Origin: an uncultured Pirellula sp. | GTDB lineage: Bacteria; Planctomycetota; Planctomycetia; Pirellulales; Pirellulaceae | NCBI GenBank assembly: GCA_903892365.1 | Contig: CAITIF010000686.1 | Span: 1-19,090 of the forward strand | Direction of reading: 5' to 3' | Length of the DNA: 19,090 bases | Shown: one piece after another, positions 6,713 through 15,146 of the stretch | Position numbering within the stretch: the first letter of the stretch is position 1 | Layout of the letters: each line of letters begins with the position of its first letter | Translations under genes and position numbers: made by a program | The notes under the pieces: generated by a model | Told to the model about the DNA's origin: nothing | The model's input: only the letters and a program-made list of their open reading frames with translations | The model's database searches: none

Positions 6713-8110
6713 TTAACGATCGCGTTCGTCTTCGGAAAAGGAGTCGTCACCGCGATCGACTTGAATATTGGGGACAGTACCTTGGCTGGGATCTGCATTA
6801 AAGATCTGCAAAAAGTTAAGTCGACGTTTAGCGTCATCAAGCTCCGGTCCGCTGATGATGCTACCCGGGCGAATCTTACCAAGGGGTTGCATAGCAACTC
6901 GTTCCTTCGTGTGATCCCCTTCGATGTGCACTCTTACTTCGCTGGCGCGATAGATATCCCCTTCGCCAATGTTGTAAACGATGTCAACTTCGTTGCCTGG
7001 CTGGTAAACGAGTTCCCCAATCACGTCGCAAAAAATGTGCCCTTGAGCTCCATACACATCGCGAAGAAATTTTTCGTCCTGAGACTTGTGTGTTTGAAGG
7101 AACGGTTCGCCAGCCTTCACTTTCATGTAAGGCAAAAGTTCACTTGGCTGATAACGCTTGGTGCCTGCGATGGAAACGGACTTGATTTTGTATCGCTCGC
7201 CTTCGGAGACAATAAATGTCAGGTCGATGAAGTCTCCTCGAACGTTGTAGTCCTTTCGAAAGTCCACTCGAGCGTCAAAATAGCCAAGCGACCGATAGTA
7301 GCTCATCAGTCCGTCGCGGTCCGCTTCGATTTTATTATCGGAAGCAAGGTTAAACATGTAAGAGGTGAGACCTCCGCGGGCATCACGGCTTTTAATGCGA
7401 GCCTTCAACAGATCGGAGCTGAAGGCCTTGTTGCCCACAAACATGATTTTATTGAGCCTTTCGACCGGCCCCTCGTTAATGATGAACTCCACCTCGCGAT
7501 CGCCTTTACGCAAACCCGATTCGATTCGAATATCGATCTGGTTCATTCCCTTGTCCTGATACAATTCAATCAACCTGGACTTGGCGGAATTGATAGTGAT
7601 GGGATCCAGTGGATCTCCTTTCTGGATGCCGGCATGCTTGGTCAGGTTTCGATCTTCCAGACGTTCATTACCGCGATAGACAACACTTCGAATGATCGGT
7701 CGCTCTTCCACTACCAGCCGTATGTGAACGCCATCGGGTGTCTCGGAAAAGTACGAGCTGATTTTGCGAAACAAATTGGTCCGATACAGGGAGCTAATAT
7801 CGCGGTTGAATGTCTCTTTATCGAAGGTCCGATCTTGGCGGCTTTGCATGGTGGAGACAATAAAGTTCTCCGACACGCTGCTGTTGCCCTCGATGGTTAC
7901 GGACAAAATGGGAGCACCGTCGGTTGCCTCGCGACCTCGAGGTCCCCCCGCTTCATACATCTTTTCTGAGAATTTGGGTTCACTAAAGGCTGGCGCATTG
8001 TCCCCACCACCAGGCATTCCACCACCCATCTGTCCAAAACCAACCGAAGCTTGCAATGCCATGGAAGCAAACCACATGGCTGTCCATATCCAGATGCTTT
8101 GGCTTTTCAT
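6713..8110 (-). CDS. Five-POTRA-domain periplasmic protein, BamA N-terminal half
   Basis: This 465-residue secreted protein carries five consecutive POTRA-like repeats and no barrel. A signal peptide, MKSQSIWIWTAMWFASMALQ and onward, is cut near residue 26 before a Gly-Met-rich stretch. The repeats run about 68-136, 138-214, 217-304, 306-384 and 387-453. Each has a strand with a G-N/T-x turn (IEGNSSV, YRGNERL, FVGNKAF, IAGTKRY) and a helix ending in an LY or YY motif. Five is the number in canonical BamA, where POTRAs receive unfolded outer-membrane proteins from chaperones. A stop follows the fifth repeat, and the barrel is in the next gene. The start at 8110 has TGAGG six bases upstream; a TTG at 8200 would hide the signal peptide behind 30 residues. 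Confidence 0.87.
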   Translation of the reverse strand: MKSQSIWIWTAMWFASMALQASVGFGQMGGGMPGGGDNAPAFSEPKFSEKMYEAGGPRGREATDGAPILSVTIEGNSSVSENFIVSTMQSRQDRTFDKETFNRDISSLYRTNLFRKISSYFSETPDGVHIRLVVEERPIIRSVVYRGNERLEDRNLTKHAGIQKGDPLDPITINSAKSRLIELYQDKGMNQIDIRIESGLRKGDREVEFIINEGPVERLNKIMFVGNKAFSSDLLKARIKSRDARGGLTSYMFNLASDNKIEADRDGLMSYYRSLGYFDARVDFRKDYNVRGDFIDLTFIVSEGERYKIKSVSIAGTKRYQPSELLPYMKVKAGEPFLQTHKSQDEKFLRDVYGAQGHIFCDVIGELVYQPGNEVDIVYNIGEGDIYRASEVRVHIEGDHTKERVAMQPLGKIRPGSIISGPELDDAKRRLNFLQIFNADPSQGTVPNIQVDRGDDSFSEDERDR

Positions 8111-8116
8111 ACGGTA

Positions 8117-8121
8117 CCTCA
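8117..8121 (-). promoter_or_regulatory. Ribosome binding site deciding the POTRA gene start
   Basis: TGAGG on the minus strand stands six bases before the ATG at 8110. This site, plus the signal peptide beginning right at that Met, makes 8110 the likely start rather than the upstream TTG at 8200. Confidence 0.6.
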
Positions 8122-8318
8122 GGCGTTTTTGTACGAACTTGGGAAAAAGGGAACGCAGGCGAACCGTGATTGAATACACAAAAGAACTTTGAGACGGCAA
8201 CGGCAGCCGGTTGCGACTTAAGCATTTTTCCCGGTTTTCAATTAGAATCTAAGGGATCGTGGATCGATCAGCCTTCCCCTCCCTCTCCTGAACCCCACAT
8301 CCCTCCCAAGTTCACACC

Positions 8319-11300
8319 ATGACCTCGATCTTCCAACGCCGCCCGCTGAACGAAAAGCTATCCCACGGCATTTTCCAAATTGCCTGTCTTTCCACGCTCG
8401 TTTTGGCACTGCCCCAGGCCGCTCGCTTGGGAGCCGACGAATCTTCGCAATCCGCCCGTTTCAGGGCGTCAGAACCAAGCACTCCCAAAGAAGTTTACGG
8501 ACAAACCATTCGGGAAACACCGAAACGTTCAGCAAACGACGAGAAGGCGGGATTCCATCTGCCAGCAGGATTTCAAATCGAATTGATCGCGTCAGAGCCA
8601 ACCATCGCAAAGCCGATGAACATGGCATTTGATCGTTCTGGAAAACTGTGGGTGGCTCAATCCACCCAGTATCCGTTTCCCGCCAAGCTAGGCGAAGTCG
8701 CGGGAGATTCGATTGTTGTTCTTGAGGACCGCGATCGCGATGGAAGTTTCGAATCGTCAAACGTTTTTGCAGATCAACTGAATATTCCGATCGGCATCCT
8801 GCCATACCAGGATGGGGTACTGTGCTTTTCCATCCCCAATATCTGGTTCTTGCGAGACACCGATGGAGACGGAAAATGCGATGAACGAACGGTGCTTATC
8901 GGTCCATTCGATACCACTCGCGACACCCACGGGATGGTCAACGCCTTACGAGACGGCCATGACGGTTGGATCTATGCTTGCCATGGATTCAACAACGAGA
9001 GCAAGATCCAAGGACGCGATGGACATGCGATCACCATGACATCAGGAAACACGTTTCGATTTCGCCCCGACGGTTCGCGGGTCGAATTGTACACACAAGG
9101 ACAAGTCAATCCCTTCGGCATGGCTCAAGACCGTTGGGGATTTTGGTACGCAGCGGACTGTCACAGCAAACCTATTTCCCAGCTGATCGCAGGCGGTTGT
9201 TACCCAAGCTTCGGTCGCCCCGATGACGGTCTTGGATTCGTTCCTCCCATGATGGATCACCTCCATGGAAGCACAGCGATTTCAGGCTTGGCTCATTCGA
9301 AAGATTCTCGTTTCCCTGTGGAGTTCCAGGACAACTTTCTGAGCGGCAATGTGATGACATGCCGGATCAACCGAAATCAAATTCAATACTCGGGAGCGAC
9401 CGCAAAGGCGATCGACATGCCCGATCTCCTCACAAGCGACGACCCATGGTTTCGCCCTGTCGATCTTCAATTTGGTCCCGATGGAAAGCTGTATATCGCC
9501 GATTTCTACAACAAAATCATTGGTCATTATGAAGTTCCTTTGGACCACCCCGATCGTGACCGAACCAGCGGCCGGATCTGGCGAATTAGCTGGGTTGGGG
9601 AAGGAGAGCGCTTGGAGCCCGTGGCCAAGGATACGAGGAAGTTAGTTAGTAAACTACCAGTGGACGAAATCAAAAGCTTGAGCCCCATCGATGCCAAAAG
9701 CAAGATCGACAGGATTTGCAATTCCTTGTTCGTGGGTTCCAACAACGTAGGACTTCTCGAGGAAGAACTGGTTTCCATTTTGCGATTTGCGGACGCATTG
9801 GATTCCAAGAATGCAGACCAAGCCATGTTGTTGCAGTCGATTACACAACTCCTTTCCCAAAGCGCCGCGATGGGATCCAAGGTAGCTCAAGAGGCCGGAG
9901 CTAACTGGCTGATGCAGGAACTGGATCGTATCGATGCAACGCTCGATCCCGTCCTCGCTCAGTCACTGGTCATCTCTTTGCGTGGTTGTCTTCAGTCCAT
10001 GCACGCATTCGATTCCAGCCGATTGGAAACGTGGCTGAAACAAGCAACAAACGGTCTGCGAGAGAAAAAAGACTCCCTTTTGATCAAAGCACCTAGATAC
10101 GAAGGGTTACTTCGCGTGTTGCTTGCCATGAAAAATCCGATGACGGCATCTGCGGTTTTGGACCTGCTCGAAATGCAGATCGACAACCAAGCATCCACTG
10201 GCATGGACTCTTTGGTCGACCGACTTGCGGATGTCATCGACGACTCCAACGTCGATCGGTTATTTCTGCTGATCGATCGTATGAGCGTTGATCTGAATTC
10301 CGCTTCGGACTGGATACTTCGGTTGAGCCTTCGACAAAAGAGCCAAAGAGGCATGGTTCTAGAAAGCCTATCCGAACTGGGACGCAGCCGACTTCCGATG
10401 CTGTGCAAGGCATGGTTGATCGAGGCAGAAAAGACCAAGAAGCAACATCCTGATTGGTGCATGGTCCACTGGAATTCGGTGCCGGGAATATCCAACGACC
10501 AATCGGTTTGGGGACTTGAACAACGACAGCTTCAACCGATTGAATTAACGTCCAACTTGCAGGAGACCAACAAAGGCCAAGGAACTTTCTACAGCAGTTT
10601 AACGCGAGGGGAAAAATACGTCGGCACGTGGAAGACAGCCCCCTTCATGGCTCCAGAAAGGCTTGTCTTTCGAATCGTTGGGCACAATGGCCTTCCAACC
10701 GAACCCGATCAAACGAAAAACTTGGTCCGCTTAGTATTGCTGGATACCACAGGGGACTCGGTACAAGAAATAGCAAGAGCGTTACCGCCTCGTAGCGATG
10801 TGGCGGCACGTGTGGAATGGGACTTGAAGGCCTTCCAAGGAAAACCGGTGGAAGTTCAAGTGATCGACGGGGACTCGGGAGCCAGCTACGCTTGGATAGG
10901 AGTAGGCGAATTTGAACAAGAGGGGCTGAATCCTGGCTCACTTCCAAATCGATGGAAGAAGATTGAAGAGTTTATTGAGTTGTTCGGATGGCCAAGTGCG
11001 CCAGAGCACAACGAAATTCTGGAAGCCCTTGGGACGACCGAACTGGTGGACACAAACAGCCGCATTGGTTTGCAGATACTTCGTTACCAACGATCGCATC
11101 CGGTATTGGTGGAGCTGGCAGAATTTGCGTTGCAGCAAAATTGGGCCGACATCATCACGGTCAGCTCTATGGTGACTCAGCAGAACACGATCGCAAGCAG
11201 CATTGCAAAACGCTGCTCCGCAAAACAACAGGAACAACTGGTCAAACAGTTGAGCAGGCATCGCGACGCGACGAACGTTCTGGCTGAGCTATGCACCAAC

Positions 11301-11894
11301 GGTAGTTTATCCCTTGAGGCGTTAGCCGTTTTGCAACCCAGTTTCTGGCAGAGCCTCGATGGACCTAGCGCGGAGAAACTGATAGCGATGCGTCCCACCG
11401 AACCAACGAACAGTTCCAGGCAAGCTGTAGTGGACAGCAAAGCCACAGCCATTCCACTCGCAACCGTCGATTTGGAACTGGGACAAAAACAATTTGTGGA
11501 ACGTTGCGCAACCTGCCACAAGCTGGGCAACCAAGGTCGCGTCGTTGGTCCACAGCTCGAAGGGGTTGGTGCGCGCGGGATCCCCCGTCTATGCGAGGAC
11601 ATTCTTTGGCCCGATCGCAACGTCGATGAGGCGTTTCGAATGACTCTTTTGGTGCTGGAAGGAGGCGAGACAGTCAGCGGACTTGTTACAGATAGAAACA
11701 ACGAATCGATGATCTTGACCGACCAAGCTGGCAAGCAACGGAGGATCTTGGTATCCGAGATCGAACAAGAAAAGCAAAGCAAGCTGTCGCTGATGCCTGG
11801 CAACTTTGATGAACTGATGACCAACGATGAGATGGCATCGCTGATCGGCTATTTGCGAAAAGAAGCGGGGCTAGTTCCTGTTACCAACGAATGA
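8319..11894 (+). CDS. PVC-type heme-binding CxxCH protein with dehydrogenase-like propeller domain
   Basis: This 1191-residue secreted protein belongs to the large c-type heme families of Planctomycetes and Verrucomicrobia. An N-terminal hydrophobic stretch (about 18-36) is a probable signal peptide. Residues about 60-420 form the membrane-bound-dehydrogenase-like beta-propeller, with repeated Asp-rich turns such as LEDRDRDGSFES and FLRDTDGDGKCDE. A long helical middle follows, then a beta-rich insert at about 725-870. Near the C-terminus CATCH (1063-1067) is the single heme attachment site, and LMPGNFDEL downstream supplies a likely Met ligand. It probably oxidises a sugar or similar small substrate in the periplasm, but no substrate is evident. 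Its last 14 bases overlap the fabH 3' end on the opposite strand. No Shine-Dalgarno is visible before the ATG. Confidence 0.92.
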   Translation: MTSIFQRRPLNEKLSHGIFQIACLSTLVLALPQAARLGADESSQSARFRASEPSTPKEVYGQTIRETPKRSANDEKAGFHLPAGFQIELIASEPTIAKPMNMAFDRSGKLWVAQSTQYPFPAKLGEVAGDSIVVLEDRDRDGSFESSNVFADQLNIPIGILPYQDGVLCFSIPNIWFLRDTDGDGKCDERTVLIGPFDTTRDTHGMVNALRDGHDGWIYACHGFNNESKIQGRDGHAITMTSGNTFRFRPDGSRVELYTQGQVNPFGMAQDRWGFWYAADCHSKPISQLIAGGCYPSFGRPDDGLGFVPPMMDHLHGSTAISGLAHSKDSRFPVEFQDNFLSGNVMTCRINRNQIQYSGATAKAIDMPDLLTSDDPWFRPVDLQFGPDGKLYIADFYNKIIGHYEVPLDHPDRDRTSGRIWRISWVGEGERLEPVAKDTRKLVSKLPVDEIKSLSPIDAKSKIDRICNSLFVGSNNVGLLEEELVSILRFADALDSKNADQAMLLQSITQLLSQSAAMGSKVAQEAGANWLMQELDRIDATLDPVLAQSLVISLRGCLQSMHAFDSSRLETWLKQATNGLREKKDSLLIKAPRYEGLLRVLLAMKNPMTASAVLDLLEMQIDNQASTGMDSLVDRLADVIDDSNVDRLFLLIDRMSVDLNSASDWILRLSLRQKSQRGMVLESLSELGRSRLPMLCKAWLIEAEKTKKQHPDWCMVHWNSVPGISNDQSVWGLEQRQLQPIELTSNLQETNKGQGTFYSSLTRGEKYVGTWKTAPFMAPERLVFRIVGHNGLPTEPDQTKNLVRLVLLDTTGDSVQEIARALPPRSDVAARVEWDLKAFQGKPVEVQVIDGDSGASYAWIGVGEFEQEGLNPGSLPNRWKKIEEFIELFGWPSAPEHNEILEALGTTELVDTNSRIGLQILRYQRSHPVLVELAEFALQQNWADIITVSSMVTQQNTIASSIAKRCSAKQQEQLVKQLSRHRDATNVLAELCTNGSLSLEALAVLQPSFWQSLDGPSAEKLIAMRPTEPTNSSRQAVVDSKATAIPLATVDLELGQKQFVERCATCHKLGNQGRVVGPQLEGVGARGIPRLCEDILWPDRNVDEAFRMTLLVLEGGETVSGLVTDRNNESMILTDQAGKQRRILVSEIEQEKQSKLSLMPGNFDELMTNDEMASLIGYLRKEAGLVPVTNE

Positions 11895-12957
11895 GCGACG
11901 TACCCCAGGTCAAACCAGCGCCAAAACCACAAAGCAGCACCAAGTCTCCTTTGTGAATCGCACCCTGTTGGTATGCATCGTCAAGAACCAAGGGAATGCT
12001 GGCCGCCGAAGTGTTCCCGTAACGATCTAAGTTCACAAACACGCGATCCTTGGGTACATCCAAAGATTTGATCGCCGCATCGATGATTCGAATGTTGGCT
12101 TGATGCAAGATGATCGCGCTAATCTCTGATGGTTTTACATTGGCTGCGGTCAACACGTCTCGAATACTGTCTTCAACCACCCGCACCGCCCAAATGAAAA
12201 CAGATCGGCCGTCCATCTTCAGAAACTGCCTGGATTGATCCAACATGGATTGAGAAATCGGTTCACGCGAGCCGCCTCCGGGTATGCAAAGCGCTTCGGC
12301 GTTACCCTCCGATCCCAAGGTAAAGCTAAGGATTCCACTTTCGCCGTCTGCGGTGGCGCTGGGCTGAAGCAATACCGCACCTGCTCCGTCACCAAACAGC
12401 GGATAGGTCTTGATGTCCGTGCGATCCACGGTTCGGCTCATCACTTCGCTGCCGACGACGATTGCATTCTTGGCGAGCCCCGTTCGAACGTATTGGGCGG
12501 CCGTAATGAAAGCGACCATGAAGCCCGCACACGCAGCATTCACGTCAAAAGCAGGAGCGATGCACCCAAGCCTTTGCTGCAACAAACACGCGGTAGAAGG
12601 AGTCGCAAAATCCGGAGTCATCGTGGCGCAGATCAACAGGTCCACATCTCTTGCATCCGTCCCTGACTGTCGAAGGCATCGAACAATTGCTTCGTAGGCC
12701 AGATCACTAGTCGCTTGATCTGGCGACGCCACGCGGCGTTCGCGAATGCCCGTTCTTTGAACGATCCAATCGCTATCGCACCCAAGCGAAGCTAAGTCTT
12801 CATTGGTGACGACGAGATCGGGAACGTAAGAACCCGTCCCGGCTACCCGGACACCGGGGCACGAGCCCATTCGACCGCGCCCGCTTTGGCTGATGGAACC
12901 CGACAAGTCTGGAGTCTCGTTTCTTCGTGGAATCGTATCGATAAACAATGGGTACAT
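11881..12957 (-). CDS. fabH: Beta-ketoacyl-ACP synthase III (FabH)
   Basis: FabH condenses acetyl-CoA (or another primer) with malonyl-ACP to start type II fatty-acid synthesis in the cytoplasm. The catalytic triad is visible: Cys143 in NAACAGFM, His285 in HQANIRI and Asn315 in GNTSAAS (358-residue numbering). GVRVAGTGSYVPD near the N-terminus and the C-terminal LLCGFGAGLTWG are also typical. An ATG at 12870 would give 329 residues, closer to the usual length and placing the Cys at 114, near position 112 of the E. coli enzyme. I list the longer form because the lead looks like a mild N-terminal extension; the choice is uncertain. plsX, fabD and acpP are not nearby. The gene ends tail to tail with the heme protein gene, overlapping by 14 bp. 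Confidence 0.93.
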   Translation of the reverse strand: MYPLFIDTIPRRNETPDLSGSISQSGRGRMGSCPGVRVAGTGSYVPDLVVTNEDLASLGCDSDWIVQRTGIRERRVASPDQATSDLAYEAIVRCLRQSGTDARDVDLLICATMTPDFATPSTACLLQQRLGCIAPAFDVNAACAGFMVAFITAAQYVRTGLAKNAIVVGSEVMSRTVDRTDIKTYPLFGDGAGAVLLQPSATADGESGILSFTLGSEGNAEALCIPGGGSREPISQSMLDQSRQFLKMDGRSVFIWAVRVVEDSIRDVLTAANVKPSEISAIILHQANIRIIDAAIKSLDVPKDRVFVNLDRYGNTSAASIPLVLDDAYQQGAIHKGDLVLLCGFGAGLTWGTSLIRW

Positions 12958-13292
12958 TGTCTGGCTAAGTATAGCAACAACCGCTTTCCTGCCGAGTTCT
13001 CTCGTCGCAAACATCCAAACAAGCCGATGGGGCCTCGGAGCTTGGCAAAGTTTGCCGACTAGCAAAAATACACAAAATCAACCCTGCTTATACCGACCAG
13101 TTGTTTCAATTTAACTAACAAGTATTCAACAATTTGCACTTTAGTACCCTTTTGGGGGGTGACTGCTAGCATTGTGCAACGTTAGATTGTGGTTTCTTCC
13201 GGGTCGTTTTATTGCACGTTGTATGTGCGATAAGTTGCCATTACGGACGGCTCGATTCGCAAACTCCAACCATAGAAAGTGCTGATGTTGCG
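12958..13292. other. Divergent intergenic region between fabH and the NRDE gene
   Basis: This stretch of about 335 bp separates two divergently transcribed genes and must hold both promoters. On the minus strand TATACT, 10 bases before the fabH ATG at 12957, resembles a -10 box, but no good -35 stands at the right distance. The middle (13080-13160) is AT-rich with a short G-run (13153-13158). I see no convincing small gene, RNA or operator. Confidence 0.35.
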
Positions 13293-14078
13293 ATGTGCTT
13301 ACTAGCCATTCAATATCGCGTGGTTTCCGAAAGTCCGATACTAGTTGCAGCAAATCGAGAGGAGTTTTTTGACAGACGTAGTTCGGCCCCCGCAATTCAA
13401 TCGGGCAAGCCGAGGATCCTTTGTCCCACCGATCAACGCAATGGTGGAACATGGCTTGGGGTGAATCAGCACGGCGTGTTTGTTGGAATCTGCAACCGAC
13501 GAACGATGGAGCCGTTGGGTAGTAATCGTTCGCGAGGTGTCTTGTGCAAGGAAACGTTAAAAGCGTCTTCTGCACAACAAGCGCTTGAGCGAGCTTTAGA
13601 AGAGTTTGAAAAGCATCAGATCGAGGCTTGCAATCTTGTGGTTGCTGATCGTGATTCTGGATTCGTTGTTCACCACGAAACTGAAAATGAAGTGGTGGAG
13701 ATGCAATCTGGGCTCAATATCATTGGCGGGCGAAATTTGAACGACCCTCGGGACGAACGTGTGCAATTGGCAAGTCGCTTGCTCACCTTGCAAACGTTGG
13801 ATTCGCCAGTCAAATTTTTGGCTGTTGCTAGCAAAGTTTTCGCACGATCTCCTTCACCGGGCGGACGAGCGAACATGGTGCTTCGCGGGGCCGATTACGG
13901 AACCGTCTCCAGTACTTTGATTGCGCTGGGGGCGAAGCCTCGAGACGCAATCTATCAATACGCAGATGGTCCTGCTGATGAGTCGCGATACGAGGACTAT
14001 TCACCCTTGCTTCGAGACATTCTAAGTCGAGGTTTGCGAGAAGCTCGAACGAAGGTTTCGATGGCCGAAGTTGAATAG
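13293..14078 (+). CDS. NRDE (TANGO2-like) family protein
   Basis: This 261-residue protein belongs to the NRDE family (PF05742), which includes eukaryotic TANGO2. The start at 13293 yields the family's MC opening, with Cys2 in the place of the presumed N-terminal nucleophile of an Ntn-hydrolase fold. Conserved blocks follow: AANREEFFDR (18-27), GGTWLGVNQHGVFVGICNRR (about 50-69), RSRG, and LNIIGGRNL. The molecular function is unsettled; TANGO2 has been linked to heme or lipid handling in eukaryotes. The frame extends upstream to 13212, but that part lacks family features. A strong hairpin terminator lies 29 bp after the stop. It appears monocistronic. Confidence 0.87.
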   Translation: MCLLAIQYRVVSESPILVAANREEFFDRRSSAPAIQSGKPRILCPTDQRNGGTWLGVNQHGVFVGICNRRTMEPLGSNRSRGVLCKETLKASSAQQALERALEEFEKHQIEACNLVVADRDSGFVVHHETENEVVEMQSGLNIIGGRNLNDPRDERVQLASRLLTLQTLDSPVKFLAVASKVFARSPSPGGRANMVLRGADYGTVSSTLIALGAKPRDAIYQYADGPADESRYEDYSPLLRDILSRGLREARTKVSMAEVE

Positions 14079-14107
14079 GAATTGCATCTGCTGCAAATCA
14101 ACAAAAA

Positions 14108-14150
14108 AGCCCGGCCTATTTTGCGATAGGCCGGGCTCATTTCTTTTTGT
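14108..14150. terminator. Bidirectional intrinsic terminator
   Basis: A perfect 12-bp stem (agcccggcctat at 14108-14119 pairing with 14126-14137) encloses a six-base loop. On the plus strand it is followed by catttcttttt; on the minus strand it is followed by six Ts (14103-14108 read in reverse). It lies between the convergent NRDE gene (stop at 14078) and the Gly-Met protein gene (stop at 14186), so it should terminate both. Confidence 0.9.
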
Positions 14151-14185
14151 TTCGAAACGCTTTGCAATCGATAACGATTCGCAAT

Positions 14186-15133
14186 CTATTTAGAGAGCTT
14201 GTCGCCGATCGATTCTTCTTCAACCACCGCGGGTGTTTCAGACTGGTAGGCTTCGTTCTTTTCCGCTTCGGCATTGGCCAACGAAGTCAATCGAATCGCT
14301 GCATCGACTTCAAACCGCGAGAAGAACATCTCAACACCGGTGTATTCAGAGATCACGCGTGGTTTGCGAACGAGCTCTTCCCAAGTCAGCCCGTTAGCAA
14401 CGTGCCATGCTGCAGCTTGTGCAGTGTTTTGCCCAACTTGGCCGGAAGCCAAAGCCTTGCATAGCTCGGCAACGACAGGAGAGTCGTTCACTTCTTCTAA
14501 GCGAACCACTTTGTATTTCATTCGAGGGGTCGGGTCGAGCTTTCCGTGTTCGAGGCAAAGAGTAGCAACGGTCAGTTTTTGAGGCTTGTCAGGCTGGACA
14601 CGCATCATTCCACCCATGCCGCCCATGCCACCACCGCCCATGCCGCCCATACCACCGCCCATGCCGCCCATACCACCACCCATTCCACCCATGCCGCCGC
14701 CCATCCCTTGGCCGCCGCCGCCGCCCATGCCGCCCATGCCACCACCACCCATGCCACCCATTCCACCGCCGCCCATGCCGCCCATACCACCCATGCCGCC
14801 ACCACCCATCATGCCTTGAGCCAAAACGTGGACTGCACCGAAGGTCTTAGGAAGCACAACATCCAAAGGCTCCCCTGTTTGGTTGCGGAAAATCAAGTTT
14901 GCTTGCGTAGCATCTTTTCCGATGTAATCGACTGTCAGCAGGCCTTGATCCATGGCCTGGAACATCTCAATGGTCTTCGCTGGGGCCTGGGCTTTGGCTT
15001 TCTTACCGACCTTCTTGGATTCGGCGCTGACCGACTTGCCCGATTTGTTCGTTGTTTCGTCCGCCAGGACTGGGCAGGCAGATGCTGAAATAGCGAATGC
15101 GAGAAAAACGAGGCTGGACAAGTTCCGTTTCAT
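14186..15133 (-). CDS. Secreted hypothetical protein with central Gly-Met tract
   Basis: I do not recognise a named family for this 315-residue protein. The start at 15133 is set by AGAGGG seven bases upstream and by the signal peptide that begins there (MKRNLSSLVFLAFAISASAC, cut near VLA|DE). A lysine-rich segment follows, then a beta-rich part (GLLTVDYIGKDATQANLIFRN). Next comes a tract of about 70 residues made almost only of Gly and Met. The C-terminal part resumes with beta strands (QKLTVATLCLEHGK), then a helical segment (AAAWHVANGLTWEEL) and an acidic end. The tract appears to be inserted between two strands of one domain. An extracytoplasmic role is inferred; Met-rich tracts can bind copper, but that is untested here. 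The gene is divergent from fae. Confidence 0.82.
   Translation of the reverse strand: MKRNLSSLVFLAFAISASACPVLADETTNKSGKSVSAESKKVGKKAKAQAPAKTIEMFQAMDQGLLTVDYIGKDATQANLIFRNQTGEPLDVVLPKTFGAVHVLAQGMMGGGGMGGMGGMGGGGMGGMGGGGMGGMGGGGGQGMGGGMGGMGGGMGGMGGGMGGMGGGGMGGMGGMMRVQPDKPQKLTVATLCLEHGKLDPTPRMKYKVVRLEEVNDSPVVAELCKALASGQVGQNTAQAAAWHVANGLTWEELVRKPRVISEYTGVEMFFSRFEVDAAIRLTSLANAEAEKNEAYQSETPAVVEEESIGDKLSK
14604..14813 (-). repeat. In-frame Gly-Gly-Met / Gly-Gly-Gly-Met codon repeat
   Basis: About 210 bp of imperfect tandem units encode MGG and MGGG, bounded by MM on both sides and broken once by a Gln near the middle. Unit length varies between three and five codons and glycine codons are mixed, so it is not a pure microsatellite, but it should be prone to slippage. 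It lies wholly inside the secreted protein gene. Open frames rich in Pro-Met on the other strand are shadows of it. Confidence 0.9.
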
Positions 15134-15140
15134 GTGACGA

Positions 15141-15146
15141 CCCTCT
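15141..15146 (-). promoter_or_regulatory. Ribosome binding site of the Gly-Met protein gene
   Basis: AGAGGG on the minus strand lies seven bases before the ATG at 15133. It selects that start over the longer open frame reaching 15394. Confidence 0.65.

Noticed and set aside
6761..7969. 402-codon open frame on the plus strand opposite the POTRA gene
   Set aside because: It is fully antisense to a well-supported POTRA protein, shows no recognisable domain, and its composition mirrors the other strand.
11177..11824. 215-codon minus-strand frame inside the heme protein gene
   Set aside because: It lies opposite the conserved CATCH heme domain and is Ser/Arg/Cys-rich, typical of an antisense shadow.
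13212..13292. N-terminal extension of the NRDE protein
   Set aside because: The family begins MC, which matches ATG 13293; the extra 27 codons have no family similarity.
14605..14806. Minus-strand Trp/Ala/Val-rich frame over the Gly-Met tract
   Set aside because: It is an out-of-frame reading of the same codon repeat.
14604..14813. CRISPR-like array at the Gly-Met tract
   Set aside because: Units are short, irregular, in frame and coding; there are no spacers of uniform length.
14546..15088. Plus-strand frames rich in His-Ala-Thr or Pro-Met opposite the Gly-Met tract
   Set aside because: They are shadows of the GGC/ATG repeat in the minus-strand gene, which has a signal peptide and a ribosome site.
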